This document shows, in pieces, positions 1 through 7,089 of a stretch of 8,351 bases of DNA (the first letter of the stretch is position 1; each line of letters starts with the position of its first letter). The notes beneath the pieces are model-generated. The model worked only from the letters and a program-made list of their open reading frames with translations, did not search any database and was not told the origin of the DNA. This DNA is from Selenomonadaceae bacterium UBA3796 (GTDB lineage: Bacteria; Bacillota; Negativicutes; Selenomonadales; Selenomonadaceae), in contig DFES01000001.1 in assembly GCA_002369175.1 (NCBI GenBank), positions 1 to 8,351 of the forward strand. The letters are read 5' to 3'. The position numbers and the translations under genes are program-made.

Positions 1-204
1 CCCTCCTCTTCCTAGCATTTGACTACATCTCGAACGATTCATTTGTCCATATATGAACGAGGTCTTACACTAGTGAACAAATTCTGCACCCCACAAAGGA
101 TTTTGAAAGTTGACAGCGAATATATTACTTGAAAAGGATGGTTGCGTTTATTTTCTTGATGATATTTCCTAGAATGTTTTCTACAATGATGAGGTGTTAT
201 TCAA
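1..204. promoter_or_regulatory. AT-rich intergenic region upstream of the FIST chemoreceptor
   Basis: No convincing gene lies here. The stretch is clearly more AT-rich than the flanking coding DNA. A perfect TTGACA sits at 110-115, but at the usual 16-18 nt spacing only a weak -10 (around 134-139) is available, so the rightward promoter is not resolved. An imperfect dyad centred on CATATATG spans 45-58 (12 of 14 positions symmetric) and could be an operator. On the minus strand, bases 12-1 read GGAAGAGGAGGG, a strong Shine-Dalgarno-like run at the very edge. This suggests a leftward gene starting just outside the window, so the region is probably a divergent promoter region. Confidence 0.4.
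190..195 (+). promoter_or_regulatory. Ribosome binding site of the FIST chemoreceptor
   Basis: GAGGTG lies nine bases before the ATG at 205. It supports that start over any upstream in-frame codon. Confidence 0.6.
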
Positions 205-2271
205 ATGTTCAACTTCTTTGGCAGCAAGAAATCCCCCGAAGTTTCTCCCCCCGCACCGGGTCCGCAGCCGGTTGCCCGTGCATCCCGCACTGCAACCCTT
301 GCAAAGCAGGACATCAAGGTCGCGTACCTGAATGAGCACGACCTGAATTCCAATGCCCTGAAAGCCCTTTGCGATGTGGCAGATGGCCCGGCCCTGATCC
401 TTGGTTTCATCTCCCCTGATCTCGATATGGATCACGTTGCCCAGAGCATCAAGCGGGAAATCCCGGGAAACGCAAAGCTCATCTTGATGACCACCTCCGG
501 CGAGCTCTGCCGTCCCGCAAACAGCACAACCCTTTACTGCCCTGCTGACGAAGGCCGTCGGAAAGTGCTCCTGCAGGCATTTTCCAACCGTATGATCGAG
601 GACACCTGCACCATGAGCATCCCCCTGCACAATGAAGACCTCCGTGCAGGAGACGTTGCAATGACAGTAAACGAGCGCGTCGAACTCATACAGCAGGAAA
701 TTGACCGTCATCATGTTCCCTTCCGCGTCAGCGTCAACCACACCTTCGCCCTTGTCTATGTCGATGGAGTATCGGGCTGCGAGACCTTTGTGCTCCAGGC
801 TCTCTTCAATACCGGAAAGCTCGCCTGCCCCTTCATCGGCGGCAGCGCCGGCGGAAAGCTGGATTTTGCCCATACTTACATCTACAATGGCGAGCGCACT
901 TTGGAAAATCATGCAGTCATCACCGTCGTGCGATTGAAGAAAGAATACCGCTACGGCATCCTCAAGACCCAGGCAGTGGAGCGCGCAGGAGCGGTCTTCA
1001 CTGTCGGGAGTGCCAACACGGCCCTTCGCTATATCGAAACCATCAACGGACCGGACGGGCCGGTCAGCTTCATCCAGGCGCTTAAGGATTATTTCCAGGT
1101 GAGCACGGTTTCGGAGCTTCAAGCCGCCCTCCAGGGCTATACCTTTGCCGCTGACATCAACGGCGAGGATTTTATCCGCACGATTGCCAACATCGACGAG
1201 GCAAATGACCGCATTTACTTCTTCTGCGACGTTGTCACAGGCGAGAAGCTCCATCTCCTCAAGCGCGTATCCCTGGAGAAAACCCTTGCCAAGGATGTCC
1301 AGCGCTACCAGCAGAACAAGCCCGCCTCCATTGGAGGCATCCTCAACGACTGCATCCTGCGCCGTCTCGGCTATCCCCAGGAGATCATGCACATCGACCA
1401 GTTCCGGGACATTCCCACAGCCGGTTTCTCCAGCCTTGGCGAGATCAGCGGCCTGCACGTCAATGAGACCCTGACCGCCATCTTCTTCCATCATGTGCCT
1501 TCCGGCGCGCATTTCAGCGATGAGTACCTCGATAGTTTCGCCCTTTCCTACGCAAACTGCCAGTCATTCTTCTTCAATCGCATCATCGACCGCCAGAGAC
1601 AGACCGAGGCACTCAAGGACACTCTCATTGAGATGTTCCAGGACTACCAGTCAAAGATGCCCAACATCGTGGATACCATCAACCACATCTCCGATGACGT
1701 GGAGGTCATCCAAACCTCCATCACGCAGTTGGCAGGCGGCATTGACGATCAGGGCGGGCTCTTCACCCAGCTCATGCAGCGCAACAACGATATCACGCCA
1801 AAGCTCGATCTCCTGAGCCAGAACACGCAGAAGATCAAAGATGTCATGAAAATGATCAACGAGATTGCCGACCAGATCAACCTGCTCGCGCTGAATGCCG
1901 CCATTGAGGCCGCCCGTGCAGGCGAGGCAGGCCGGGGGTTCTCCGTGGTGGCGCAGGAAGTTCGCAAGCTTTCGGAAAACACCCAGCAGAGCCTGCATAC
2001 CTCCGATGATGCCATCAATGTCCTTTTGCACGATGTGAAGGAAATCGATGCCATTCTGGCGGAAAACAAAAACTTTGAAGGACGCATCAATGAAGTTGAT
2101 GCCAATTTCAATGCACAGATGAAAGATTTGCACAGAAACTTGGATGAAGGCATCCGACACATTCAAAATTCCACCCGTTCCATCCGTGACCTGGAGCGCA
2201 TCAACGACGCGACCCGCCTCAAGATGGACCAGCTCACTACCACCATTCACAATATCGAAATGGGCATCTGA
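205..2271 (+). CDS. Soluble methyl-accepting chemotaxis protein with FIST N and C domains
   Basis: 688 residues with no membrane segment, so this is a cytoplasmic chemoreceptor. A short Pro/Ala-rich N-terminus (about 10-30) leads into a FIST_N sensor (about 37-245, including GFISPDLD at 68 and a TTSGELC strand near 96-102). FIST_C follows (about 260-430, with GGILNDCILRRLGYP near 377 and AGFSSLGEISGLHVNETLTAIFFH at 406). A coiled linker starts near 460, and the MCP signalling hairpin has its tip at about 552-590, reading QINLLALNAAIEAARAGEAG then RGFSVVAQEVRKL. That tip binds CheA and CheW in the family. FIST domains are predicted to bind small ligands, possibly amino acids; the ligand here is unknown. 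The arms on either side of the tip are short (about 80-100 residues), and there is no C-terminal CheR-docking pentapeptide. The ATG at 205 is preceded by GAGGTG at 190-195. The gene is single, followed by a terminator. No che or flagellar genes are in view. Confidence 0.93.
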   Translation: MFNFFGSKKSPEVSPPAPGPQPVARASRTATLAKQDIKVAYLNEHDLNSNALKALCDVADGPALILGFISPDLDMDHVAQSIKREIPGNAKLILMTTSGELCRPANSTTLYCPADEGRRKVLLQAFSNRMIEDTCTMSIPLHNEDLRAGDVAMTVNERVELIQQEIDRHHVPFRVSVNHTFALVYVDGVSGCETFVLQALFNTGKLACPFIGGSAGGKLDFAHTYIYNGERTLENHAVITVVRLKKEYRYGILKTQAVERAGAVFTVGSANTALRYIETINGPDGPVSFIQALKDYFQVSTVSELQAALQGYTFAADINGEDFIRTIANIDEANDRIYFFCDVVTGEKLHLLKRVSLEKTLAKDVQRYQQNKPASIGGILNDCILRRLGYPQEIMHIDQFRDIPTAGFSSLGEISGLHVNETLTAIFFHHVPSGAHFSDEYLDSFALSYANCQSFFFNRIIDRQRQTEALKDTLIEMFQDYQSKMPNIVDTINHISDDVEVIQTSITQLAGGIDDQGGLFTQLMQRNNDITPKLDLLSQNTQKIKDVMKMINEIADQINLLALNAAIEAARAGEAGRGFSVVAQEVRKLSENTQQSLHTSDDAINVLLHDVKEIDAILAENKNFEGRINEVDANFNAQMKDLHRNLDEGIRHIQNSTRSIRDLERINDATRLKMDQLTTTIHNIEMGI

Positions 2272-2298
2272 TAGCATTGTATTGCCACAACAGAATGC

Positions 2299-2330
2299 AA
2301 GGTCCTGTCCGCCAGGACCTTTCTTCATCC
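2299..2330 (+). terminator. Hairpin terminator after the FIST chemoreceptor gene
   Basis: A perfect 9-bp inverted repeat, AAGGTCCTG (2299-2307) and CAGGACCTT (2313-2321), has a 5-nt loop and is followed by a T/C-rich tail (TTTCTTCATCC). It starts 28 nt after the stop at 2271 and precedes the next start by about 45 nt. The tail has interrupted U residues, so termination may be partial, letting some transcripts continue into the downstream gene, for which I see no clear promoter of its own. Confidence 0.7.
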
Positions 2331-2372
2331 AAAGGAAAAAACTTCATTGCAACGCCAAAGAAGGTAAGTTCC

Positions 2373-3446
2373 ATGGAAAAAGGCATTACCATTTATCCGG
2401 GGCTGGACAACAGCCCGGAAGAAAACCTGCTGCTCCTGAGACGGGCAGCAAAATACGGCATTCACCGCGTCTTCTTCGCCCTCATGCTTCCCTATGCCAA
2501 CCTGCGGCAGGCAAAGAATGAGCTGGGAAGGCTCCTCCGGCAGGCGCAAAAGCTCCGCATGGACATCATCGCCGCATTGACCCCCGATGTCATGCGTACG
2601 CTCCACATCGCGCATCTGCGGCTGGAAGCCTTCCGCCTCATCGGGATACAAACCCTGTTCCTCAAAAATTTCATTCCGGAGGATCTGGCAGAGTTGAGCC
2701 ACAATCCTTATGGCATCCAGATTCAGTTCAGTGCTTCCCATGTGACGACGGACGAACTGGAGCGGCTTCTCCTGAATCGTCCCAAACTGGAACAGCTGGA
2801 AGCCCTTCATCACGGCTATGACCGCGAGGGTACGGGGATGTCCGAAGAAAACCTCATCCGCCGCACCGTCATGCTCCATCGGTCAGGCATTCGCGTGAGC
2901 GCTTTCGTTCCCGGCTCCGGAAGGCGCTCTCCTTTTCGTGCCGGAATTCCTTCCCTTGAGATGCACCGCCACATGTCCGCAGATCTTGCCTGCAGGCATT
3001 ACGCCGCCATGGGCATGGACTCCGTATTCTTTGCGGATTCCATGCCCTCTGTGGAAGAACTCTCTGCCATGGGAAGCCTCTCTTCCCGGGAAATTGTCCT
3101 GCGCGCCCATTTCCTCACGCCAAACGATGTGGAACGCCGGCTGCTGCTGCATCCCTTCACCGCCCGCATCGACGAAGCACGGGATGCGGTGCGTGCCATG
3201 GAAGGGCAGGCCCGCCTCACGGAGGCCGGCGAGAATATCCCTCCGCACAATACGCAGGAACGCCTTGTGGGTGACATTACCATTGACAACGAAACTTGCA
3301 CCGGCTTCATGGGGGAGGTCCAAATCATAAAACGCCCCTCCCCCGCCAGCAGCCGCACGAACGTAGCCGCCCGCATCCACGAGGAAGAGACGTTTCTCAT
3401 CAACTATATCATGCCCGGAAGAACATTCCGCTTCCGGTTCGACTGA
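2373..3446 (+). CDS. MupG/DUF871-family protein, divergent 6-phospho-N-acetylmuramidase-like
   Basis: 357 residues from the ATG at 2373, which has AAAGAAGG at 2357-2364 eight bases upstream. The upstream in-frame extension crosses the terminator and is not credible. The two-domain family layout is complete. The N-terminal TIM-barrel-like part (about 1-240) includes GITIYPGLDNSPEEN, GTGMSEENL (153-161) and the conserved-looking RSPFRAGIPSLEMHR (185-199). A C-terminal cyclophilin-like part (about 250-357) carries the hallmark RLVGDITIDN (297-306) and GFMGEVQII (311-319). Characterised MupG cleaves MurNAc-6-phosphate-GlcNAc during cell-wall sugar recycling in the cytoplasm. As I recall the family, its barrel carries LRLD, LNAS and NFYP motifs; here those places read LFLK (95-98), QFSAS (118-122) and HHGYDRE (146-152). 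The reaction may therefore differ or be lost. No murQ or PTS gene is adjacent, so I give no symbol. Confidence 0.82.
   Translation: MEKGITIYPGLDNSPEENLLLLRRAAKYGIHRVFFALMLPYANLRQAKNELGRLLRQAQKLRMDIIAALTPDVMRTLHIAHLRLEAFRLIGIQTLFLKNFIPEDLAELSHNPYGIQIQFSASHVTTDELERLLLNRPKLEQLEALHHGYDREGTGMSEENLIRRTVMLHRSGIRVSAFVPGSGRRSPFRAGIPSLEMHRHMSADLACRHYAAMGMDSVFFADSMPSVEELSAMGSLSSREIVLRAHFLTPNDVERRLLLHPFTARIDEARDAVRAMEGQARLTEAGENIPPHNTQERLVGDITIDNETCTGFMGEVQIIKRPSPASSRTNVAARIHEEETFLINYIMPGRTFRFRFD
3415..3437. repeat. Inverted repeat at the convergent gene junction
   Basis: A perfect 7-bp inverted repeat, CCGGAAG (3415-3421) and CTTCCGG (3431-3437), with a 9-nt loop lies inside the last codons of the MupG-family gene and just beyond the stop of the opposing DUF445 gene. 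It has no U-tract on either strand, so it is not a classical intrinsic terminator. It could still be a weak bidirectional barrier or a 3'-end stabiliser for the leftward mRNA. Confidence 0.4.
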
Positions 3447-3448
3447 CT

Positions 3449-4735
3449 TCACCCGACAACCTTCAGAAAAGTGAACAGCACCAGCCCGATGCCCGCTCCG
3501 ACAATGGATCCATTCATGCGGATCCAGAGGAGGTCGGGCTCTACTTTGTCATAGACCAGATGATTGAGCTGTTCATCCGTAAGGCGCCGCAAGACATCCC
3601 GAACGATATCCCCCACCATGTTCTGGGCGTGCAAAGCGCTTCTGACGACAATATCATAGAGGAAATGCTCAACGGTATCCTTCAGGTGGTCATCGGTATC
3701 CATCATCTCCAGGCAACGGGCATACTCGTCGCGGAAAATATCCATGAGACGGCTGCGGAGCATAGGCAGATTTCCCACAGTGTCCGGCTCTTCTTCCCGA
3801 AAGCTGCTTTCGATGCTGGCCATGGTGCGGGCAATGGCTTCTGTCAGCGGGATCTCCCGCACAAGCTCTTCCTTCATTTCTGCCATCAACGTCCGGACTT
3901 CCGGATTGTGCCCCAATTCCTCTGCCTTCTCGTAAAAGAGGGCGAGCATTTCCCTCTGCAGCGGCGAATCCGCCTCCGCCAACTCATCTGCGAGACGCAG
4001 GAGCTGCTTCTGCATGAGCCCCGCAGCCTCCTCCAGGTTGACGAAATCCAATGCCTCGGCAATCCCTGCCATCAAAAGATCCCATGTGCTTTTTGTGCAT
4101 TCCTTCTCATATTGCTCCAGCATGCCCAGAATTGAGCTCCGGGTTTCCGGACGTTCCAGCCGCCCCCGCACATACATGGCCACATGCTGCAGAAACTCCT
4201 TGTCCTTTCCGCTCTCCTTCATCCAGTTTCCAAACTGGATGAAGAATGCATCTGGGGAAGCTGCCAGAAGGTTTTCCCGAATCTTCTCAGCCAACATTTC
4301 TGCCTGCTCCTGCCGATTCTGCCGCACGAGGAAATCCCTCACATAGCCCATGAAACGCTGGAGCATCTGCTGTCTTGTGGAAGGCTCATGAAGCCAGTCC
4401 ATGAGCATGGGCAGCACATGAAGCTTCTCGATGTGATGGATGATCTTGCGCCGGGAAAAAAACTCCTTCTGCACCATGGTCACAGATGCCTTGATAAAGG
4501 TTTCCCGCCTTCTGGGAAGGATCGCTGTATGATAGGGAAAGCCCAAAGGTTTCCGAAAAAGCGCTGTCACAGCAAACCAATCGGCAATCCCTCCCACCAA
4601 GGCCGCCTCCGCGCAAAACAGGAAACCCTCTGCCCAGGCGTTTTCCGCATACTGCAGCCGCAGGCAAAGGGAAAAAAGGAACACCGCAGCCGCCCCCAGC
4701 AGTGTTTTGTCTGCCTTGTTCCAATTCCGCCACAT
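3449..4735 (-). CDS. DUF445 family membrane-anchored protein (second of a tandem pair)
   Basis: 428 residues from the ATG at 4735. An N-terminal hydrophobic stretch (about 11-27) is followed by the family signature GGIADWFAVTALFRKPLG (48-65) and TAILPRRRE. A long charged, helical middle follows, and the C-terminus has RMNGSIVG then a second hydrophobic helix. This matches the DUF445 (YjiN-type) layout: membrane ends around a large helical soluble part. No biochemical function is established that I can name. The start ATG overlaps the upstream stop as TGATG, which suggests translational coupling. A GTG at 4747, with GGAGAGG just upstream, would add four residues and is a real alternative. This is the last gene of the leftward cluster, ending 2 nt from the opposing MupG-family stop, with no visible terminator. 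Confidence 0.88.
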   Translation of the reverse strand: MWRNWNKADKTLLGAAAVFLFSLCLRLQYAENAWAEGFLFCAEAALVGGIADWFAVTALFRKPLGFPYHTAILPRRRETFIKASVTMVQKEFFSRRKIIHHIEKLHVLPMLMDWLHEPSTRQQMLQRFMGYVRDFLVRQNRQEQAEMLAEKIRENLLAASPDAFFIQFGNWMKESGKDKEFLQHVAMYVRGRLERPETRSSILGMLEQYEKECTKSTWDLLMAGIAEALDFVNLEEAAGLMQKQLLRLADELAEADSPLQREMLALFYEKAEELGHNPEVRTLMAEMKEELVREIPLTEAIARTMASIESSFREEEPDTVGNLPMLRSRLMDIFRDEYARCLEMMDTDDHLKDTVEHFLYDIVVRSALHAQNMVGDIVRDVLRRLTDEQLNHLVYDKVEPDLLWIRMNGSIVGAGIGLVLFTFLKVVG

Positions 4736-5973
4736 CACATGACCCACATCCTCTCCGCCAGACAGACGATGATATACAGACCCATGCCCACAAGTGAGCC
4801 AACGATGGAGCCATTGATCCGTATCATTTGGAAATCATCTGCCACCCTGGACTCCACGAAATAGGTAAGCTCATCATCGGAGAATTCATCCAGCCGCTCC
4901 TGAATGAGCTTGGGAATGAGGTCATGATGCTTCGTAAGCTCTTCTTCGATAAAGGATTTTACTGCGGAATCGAATTGTCTCTGCCAGTCTTCCCTCTGGG
5001 AAAATTCCAAGATCTTCCCTTCGATGAACCGATTGAGAGGAGCCATCCAAAAGGGGGCTTCTCCCTTCACATTGCTCTCCAGCCAGTCTGCCATCCACTT
5101 GCTGAGATCCAGCCGCTCCAGATACTGCTCCTTCCATTTTCGCAGGACTTCCTGAACGGAAGCCTCCTGTCCAAAGGAGCGGAACATGGATGCAAGTCCT
5201 GCCTTCCATATCTCATACGTCTCCGTCTCTCCCCGGAGCATTTCCTCCAAATGAGCGGAAACCCGGTCATTGATGATGCCGAGAATGCGTTCATCAGAAA
5301 GATCCAACATCTCCAGTACAAAAACACGACCGGCCGAATCCTTTTCATACTCCCGCCGCAGAACCCTGATATTGTCCAACAAAGCCTGCTGCATCGCAGG
5401 CGCGAACAGAACCTGACGGCTGATGCCCAAAAGGGAATGGAGCACCCGGCTGCTGTGCCTGTCCTCGGATAAGAGCAGGAAAATATCCGACAGAACTTTT
5501 TCCAAGGGCAGGGACTGCAGCCCCCCTCGCACCGCCGGTTCCAAGCCTTTTGCCACAGCTTTCGTGTCCATGGCATTCACTGCAGCCAACAGAACCTCGT
5601 CCGCTGCGTCCTTGATGCGGGCCATGCCTCCACGGTGCAGGAAATAGTCCACCATGAGCCGCGCAGTATCCTGTTTCCGCATGACTGCCATGATGTTTTC
5701 CACACTCAGAAGATCGTCACTGGAAAAGGTCACAATGGACTCCATGATACGCTTCCGGTTGCGCCGAAGGATTTCCGTACGATAGGATATCCCCAGCGGC
5801 TTATGGAAGAGTGCTGTCACGGCAAACCAGTCCGCCAGTCCCCCGATGGTGGCGGCCAGGAATCCATGGTGAAGGAGTCCCCAGCCAAACCCAGAAGCAG
5901 CCAGGGGCAGTGTAAAAATACATCCCAATGCGCTGACAGCCAGTGCCAGTGTCGCCTTGTACTTCTTCTGCAA
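4735..5973 (-). CDS. DUF445 family membrane-anchored protein (first of a tandem pair), TTG start
   Basis: 412 residues. The N-terminal hydrophobic segment (about 8-26) and a second apolar stretch lead into the DUF445 signature GGLADWFAVTALFHKPLG (44-61), then a long helical middle. Near the C-terminus MIRINGSIVGSLVGMGLYIIVC carries the matching NGSIVG motif and the last membrane helix. The start is TTG at 5973. There is no ATG before residue 76, which lies past the signature, and GAAGGGG at 5989-5983, inside the end of galU, is a well-placed Shine-Dalgarno nine bases upstream. It begins 3 nt after the galU stop and overlaps the next gene by one base. It is clearly paralogous to that next gene, but the middle regions have drifted far, so the duplication is old. 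Its molecular role is unknown. Confidence 0.87.
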   Translation of the reverse strand: MQKKYKATLALAVSALGCIFTLPLAASGFGWGLLHHGFLAATIGGLADWFAVTALFHKPLGISYRTEILRRNRKRIMESIVTFSSDDLLSVENIMAVMRKQDTARLMVDYFLHRGGMARIKDAADEVLLAAVNAMDTKAVAKGLEPAVRGGLQSLPLEKVLSDIFLLLSEDRHSSRVLHSLLGISRQVLFAPAMQQALLDNIRVLRREYEKDSAGRVFVLEMLDLSDERILGIINDRVSAHLEEMLRGETETYEIWKAGLASMFRSFGQEASVQEVLRKWKEQYLERLDLSKWMADWLESNVKGEAPFWMAPLNRFIEGKILEFSQREDWQRQFDSAVKSFIEEELTKHHDLIPKLIQERLDEFSDDELTYFVESRVADDFQMIRINGSIVGSLVGMGLYIIVCLAERMWVM

Positions 5974-5976
5974 TTT

Positions 5977-6852
5977 TTACAGCCCCTTCACCAGCTGCTT
6001 GAGATATTCCCTGAAAGGCTCTCCTACATCTTCCCTCCGCAGGGCAAACTCCACCGTAGCTCTCAAAAAGCCCACTTTGTCGCCCACATCATAGCGCTGT
6101 CCCTCAAAATCATAGGCATATACCGCATCTTGCTGGGCAAGGACACGCAGGGCATCCGTCAACTGGATCTCCCCACCCTTGCCCGGTTTCGTATGCTCAA
6201 GGATCTCAAAAATCTGAGGCTTGATGATATAGCGCCCCAGCACGGCGAGATGACTCGGAGCCTCCTCTACGGAAGGCTTTTCTATCATGTCCGACACGCG
6301 CATCAGCCGCTCATTTTCCGTCTGCTGGCCTGCAACAATGCCATAGGAGGATACCTTGTCATCCGGAACATTCTGGCAGCCCAGCACCGAACCGCCCGTT
6401 GCCTCATAGATATCCATGAGCTGCCTGAGAGCAGGCCGCTTTGGATTATAGACCACATCATCCCCCAGAAGCACAGCAAAGGGATCCTCTCCCATGAACG
6501 TCTTCGCGCAGCGGATCGCATCCCCCAATCCCCGCATGTAGCGCTGGCGGATGTAGTGGACATTGACGTCTGCCGTCTCCCTCACAATCTCCAAAAGATC
6601 CTTTTTGCCCTTCTTCTCCAGTTCCATCTCCAGCGCCGGAGCCGAATCGAAATGATCTTCAATCGCCCTTTTCCCATGGCCGCTGATGACCAGTATCTCC
6701 TCAATGCCGCTCTCCAGCGCCTCCTCCACAATGTACTGGATGGTGGGCTTATCCACAATGGGCAGCATTTCCTTTGGCGTCGCTTTTGTGGCCGGAAGGA
6801 ATCTTGTTCCGTATCCTGCCGCCGGAATAACAGCTTTCCTGATCTTTTTCAT
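5977..6852 (-). CDS. galU: UTP--glucose-1-phosphate uridylyltransferase
   Basis: 291 residues, normal for bacterial GalU. The enzyme makes UDP-glucose from UTP and glucose-1-phosphate in the cytoplasm, supplying glucosyl units for lipopolysaccharide, capsule and other polysaccharides. The N-terminal nucleotide-binding loop reads VIPAAGYGTRFLPATKATPK (8-27), followed by EMLPIVDKP. The LLGDD (128-132) Mg2+-coordinating region, EKPS (191-194), GKGGEIQLTDAL (224-235) and GDKVGFLRATVEFALRREDVG (257-277) are all as expected. I chose the ATG at 6852 because GAGGGA (6865-6860) sits seven bases upstream. An in-frame ATG at 6867 would overlap the preceding stop as ATGA but has a poor ribosome site and adds five atypical residues. 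Third gene of the leftward cluster, 3 nt before the DUF445 pair. A paralogous or species-specific substrate (e.g. dTTP) cannot be excluded from sequence, but the GalU assignment is firm. Confidence 0.95.
   Translation of the reverse strand: MKKIRKAVIPAAGYGTRFLPATKATPKEMLPIVDKPTIQYIVEEALESGIEEILVISGHGKRAIEDHFDSAPALEMELEKKGKKDLLEIVRETADVNVHYIRQRYMRGLGDAIRCAKTFMGEDPFAVLLGDDVVYNPKRPALRQLMDIYEATGGSVLGCQNVPDDKVSSYGIVAGQQTENERLMRVSDMIEKPSVEEAPSHLAVLGRYIIKPQIFEILEHTKPGKGGEIQLTDALRVLAQQDAVYAYDFEGQRYDVGDKVGFLRATVEFALRREDVGEPFREYLKQLVKGL
5983..5989 (-). promoter_or_regulatory. Ribosome binding site deciding the TTG start at 5973
   Basis: GAAGGGG on the minus strand lies within the last codons of galU, nine bases before the TTG. 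It is the main reason to accept TTG as start. The only other route to a complete N-terminus would be a start further upstream inside galU. Confidence 0.55.
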
Positions 6853-6863
6853 GATAGCTTCCC

Positions 6864-7085
6864 TCATCTTTCTGATGTATTCTCTTCCTTTTTCTGCGCC
6901 TCGTATAATCTTCTCTGCATGTCGTTGAAATCATCCATGGAAAGCAACACCAGATTCCGGCCGTTCCTGCGCTGAATGATGAACCGCTCCTTCTCCTTGC
7001 TGGCACGGTCAGCAAACAACGTGAATTCTTCCAGAAAATTTCCCGAGGGAACTACCTCCACGGCCACTCTCCCCTTCCCAGGCAT
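6864..7085 (-). CDS. Small Phd/YefM-like antitoxin-family protein, no toxin partner
   Basis: 73 residues from the ATG at 7085. The core NFLEEFTLFADRASKEKE (16-33), then RFIIQRRNGRNLVLLSMDDF (34-53) and NDMQRRLYEAQ, resembles the Phd/YefM fold: a short helical start, then a strand pair of the form 'hold-back, I-x-R-x-NG-x-x-hhhLS', then a C-terminal helix. In the family this part dimerises and binds operator DNA, while the C-terminal tail binds a toxin. Here the tail is very short and charged, and no toxin-like ORF adjoins. It lies between corA (4 nt away) and galU (11 nt). GAGG is only one base from this ATG. A GTG at 7061 has a better-placed AAGGGGA (7076-7070) and would give 65 residues, so the start is uncertain. 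It could be a regulator of the cluster rather than an antitoxin; that is inference. Confidence 0.68.
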   Translation of the reverse strand: MPGKGRVAVEVVPSGNFLEEFTLFADRASKEKERFIIQRRNGRNLVLLSMDDFNDMQRRLYEAQKKEENTSER

Positions 7086-7089
7086 TCCT

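Noticed and set aside
181..1512. Long open frame of 443 codons on the minus strand opposite the chemoreceptor
   Set aside because: It mirrors the codons of the plus-strand gene, has no recognisable domain, and the plus frame contains unmistakable FIST motifs. GC-rich third positions create such antisense frames.
2277..2372. N-terminal extension of the MupG-family protein
   Set aside because: The extra 32 codons run through the terminator hairpin and are compositionally unlike the family; the ATG at 2373 has its own ribosome site and starts at the usual family N-terminus.
3296..4135. Plus-strand open frame running from the MupG-family gene into the DUF445 gene
   Set aside because: It is an out-of-frame continuation across the convergent junction with no ribosome site and no family resemblance.
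5635..6975. 446-codon plus-strand open frame across galU and a DUF445 gene
   Set aside because: It spans the junction of two clear minus-strand genes, has His/Gln/Leu-rich composition typical of antisense reading, and no motif.
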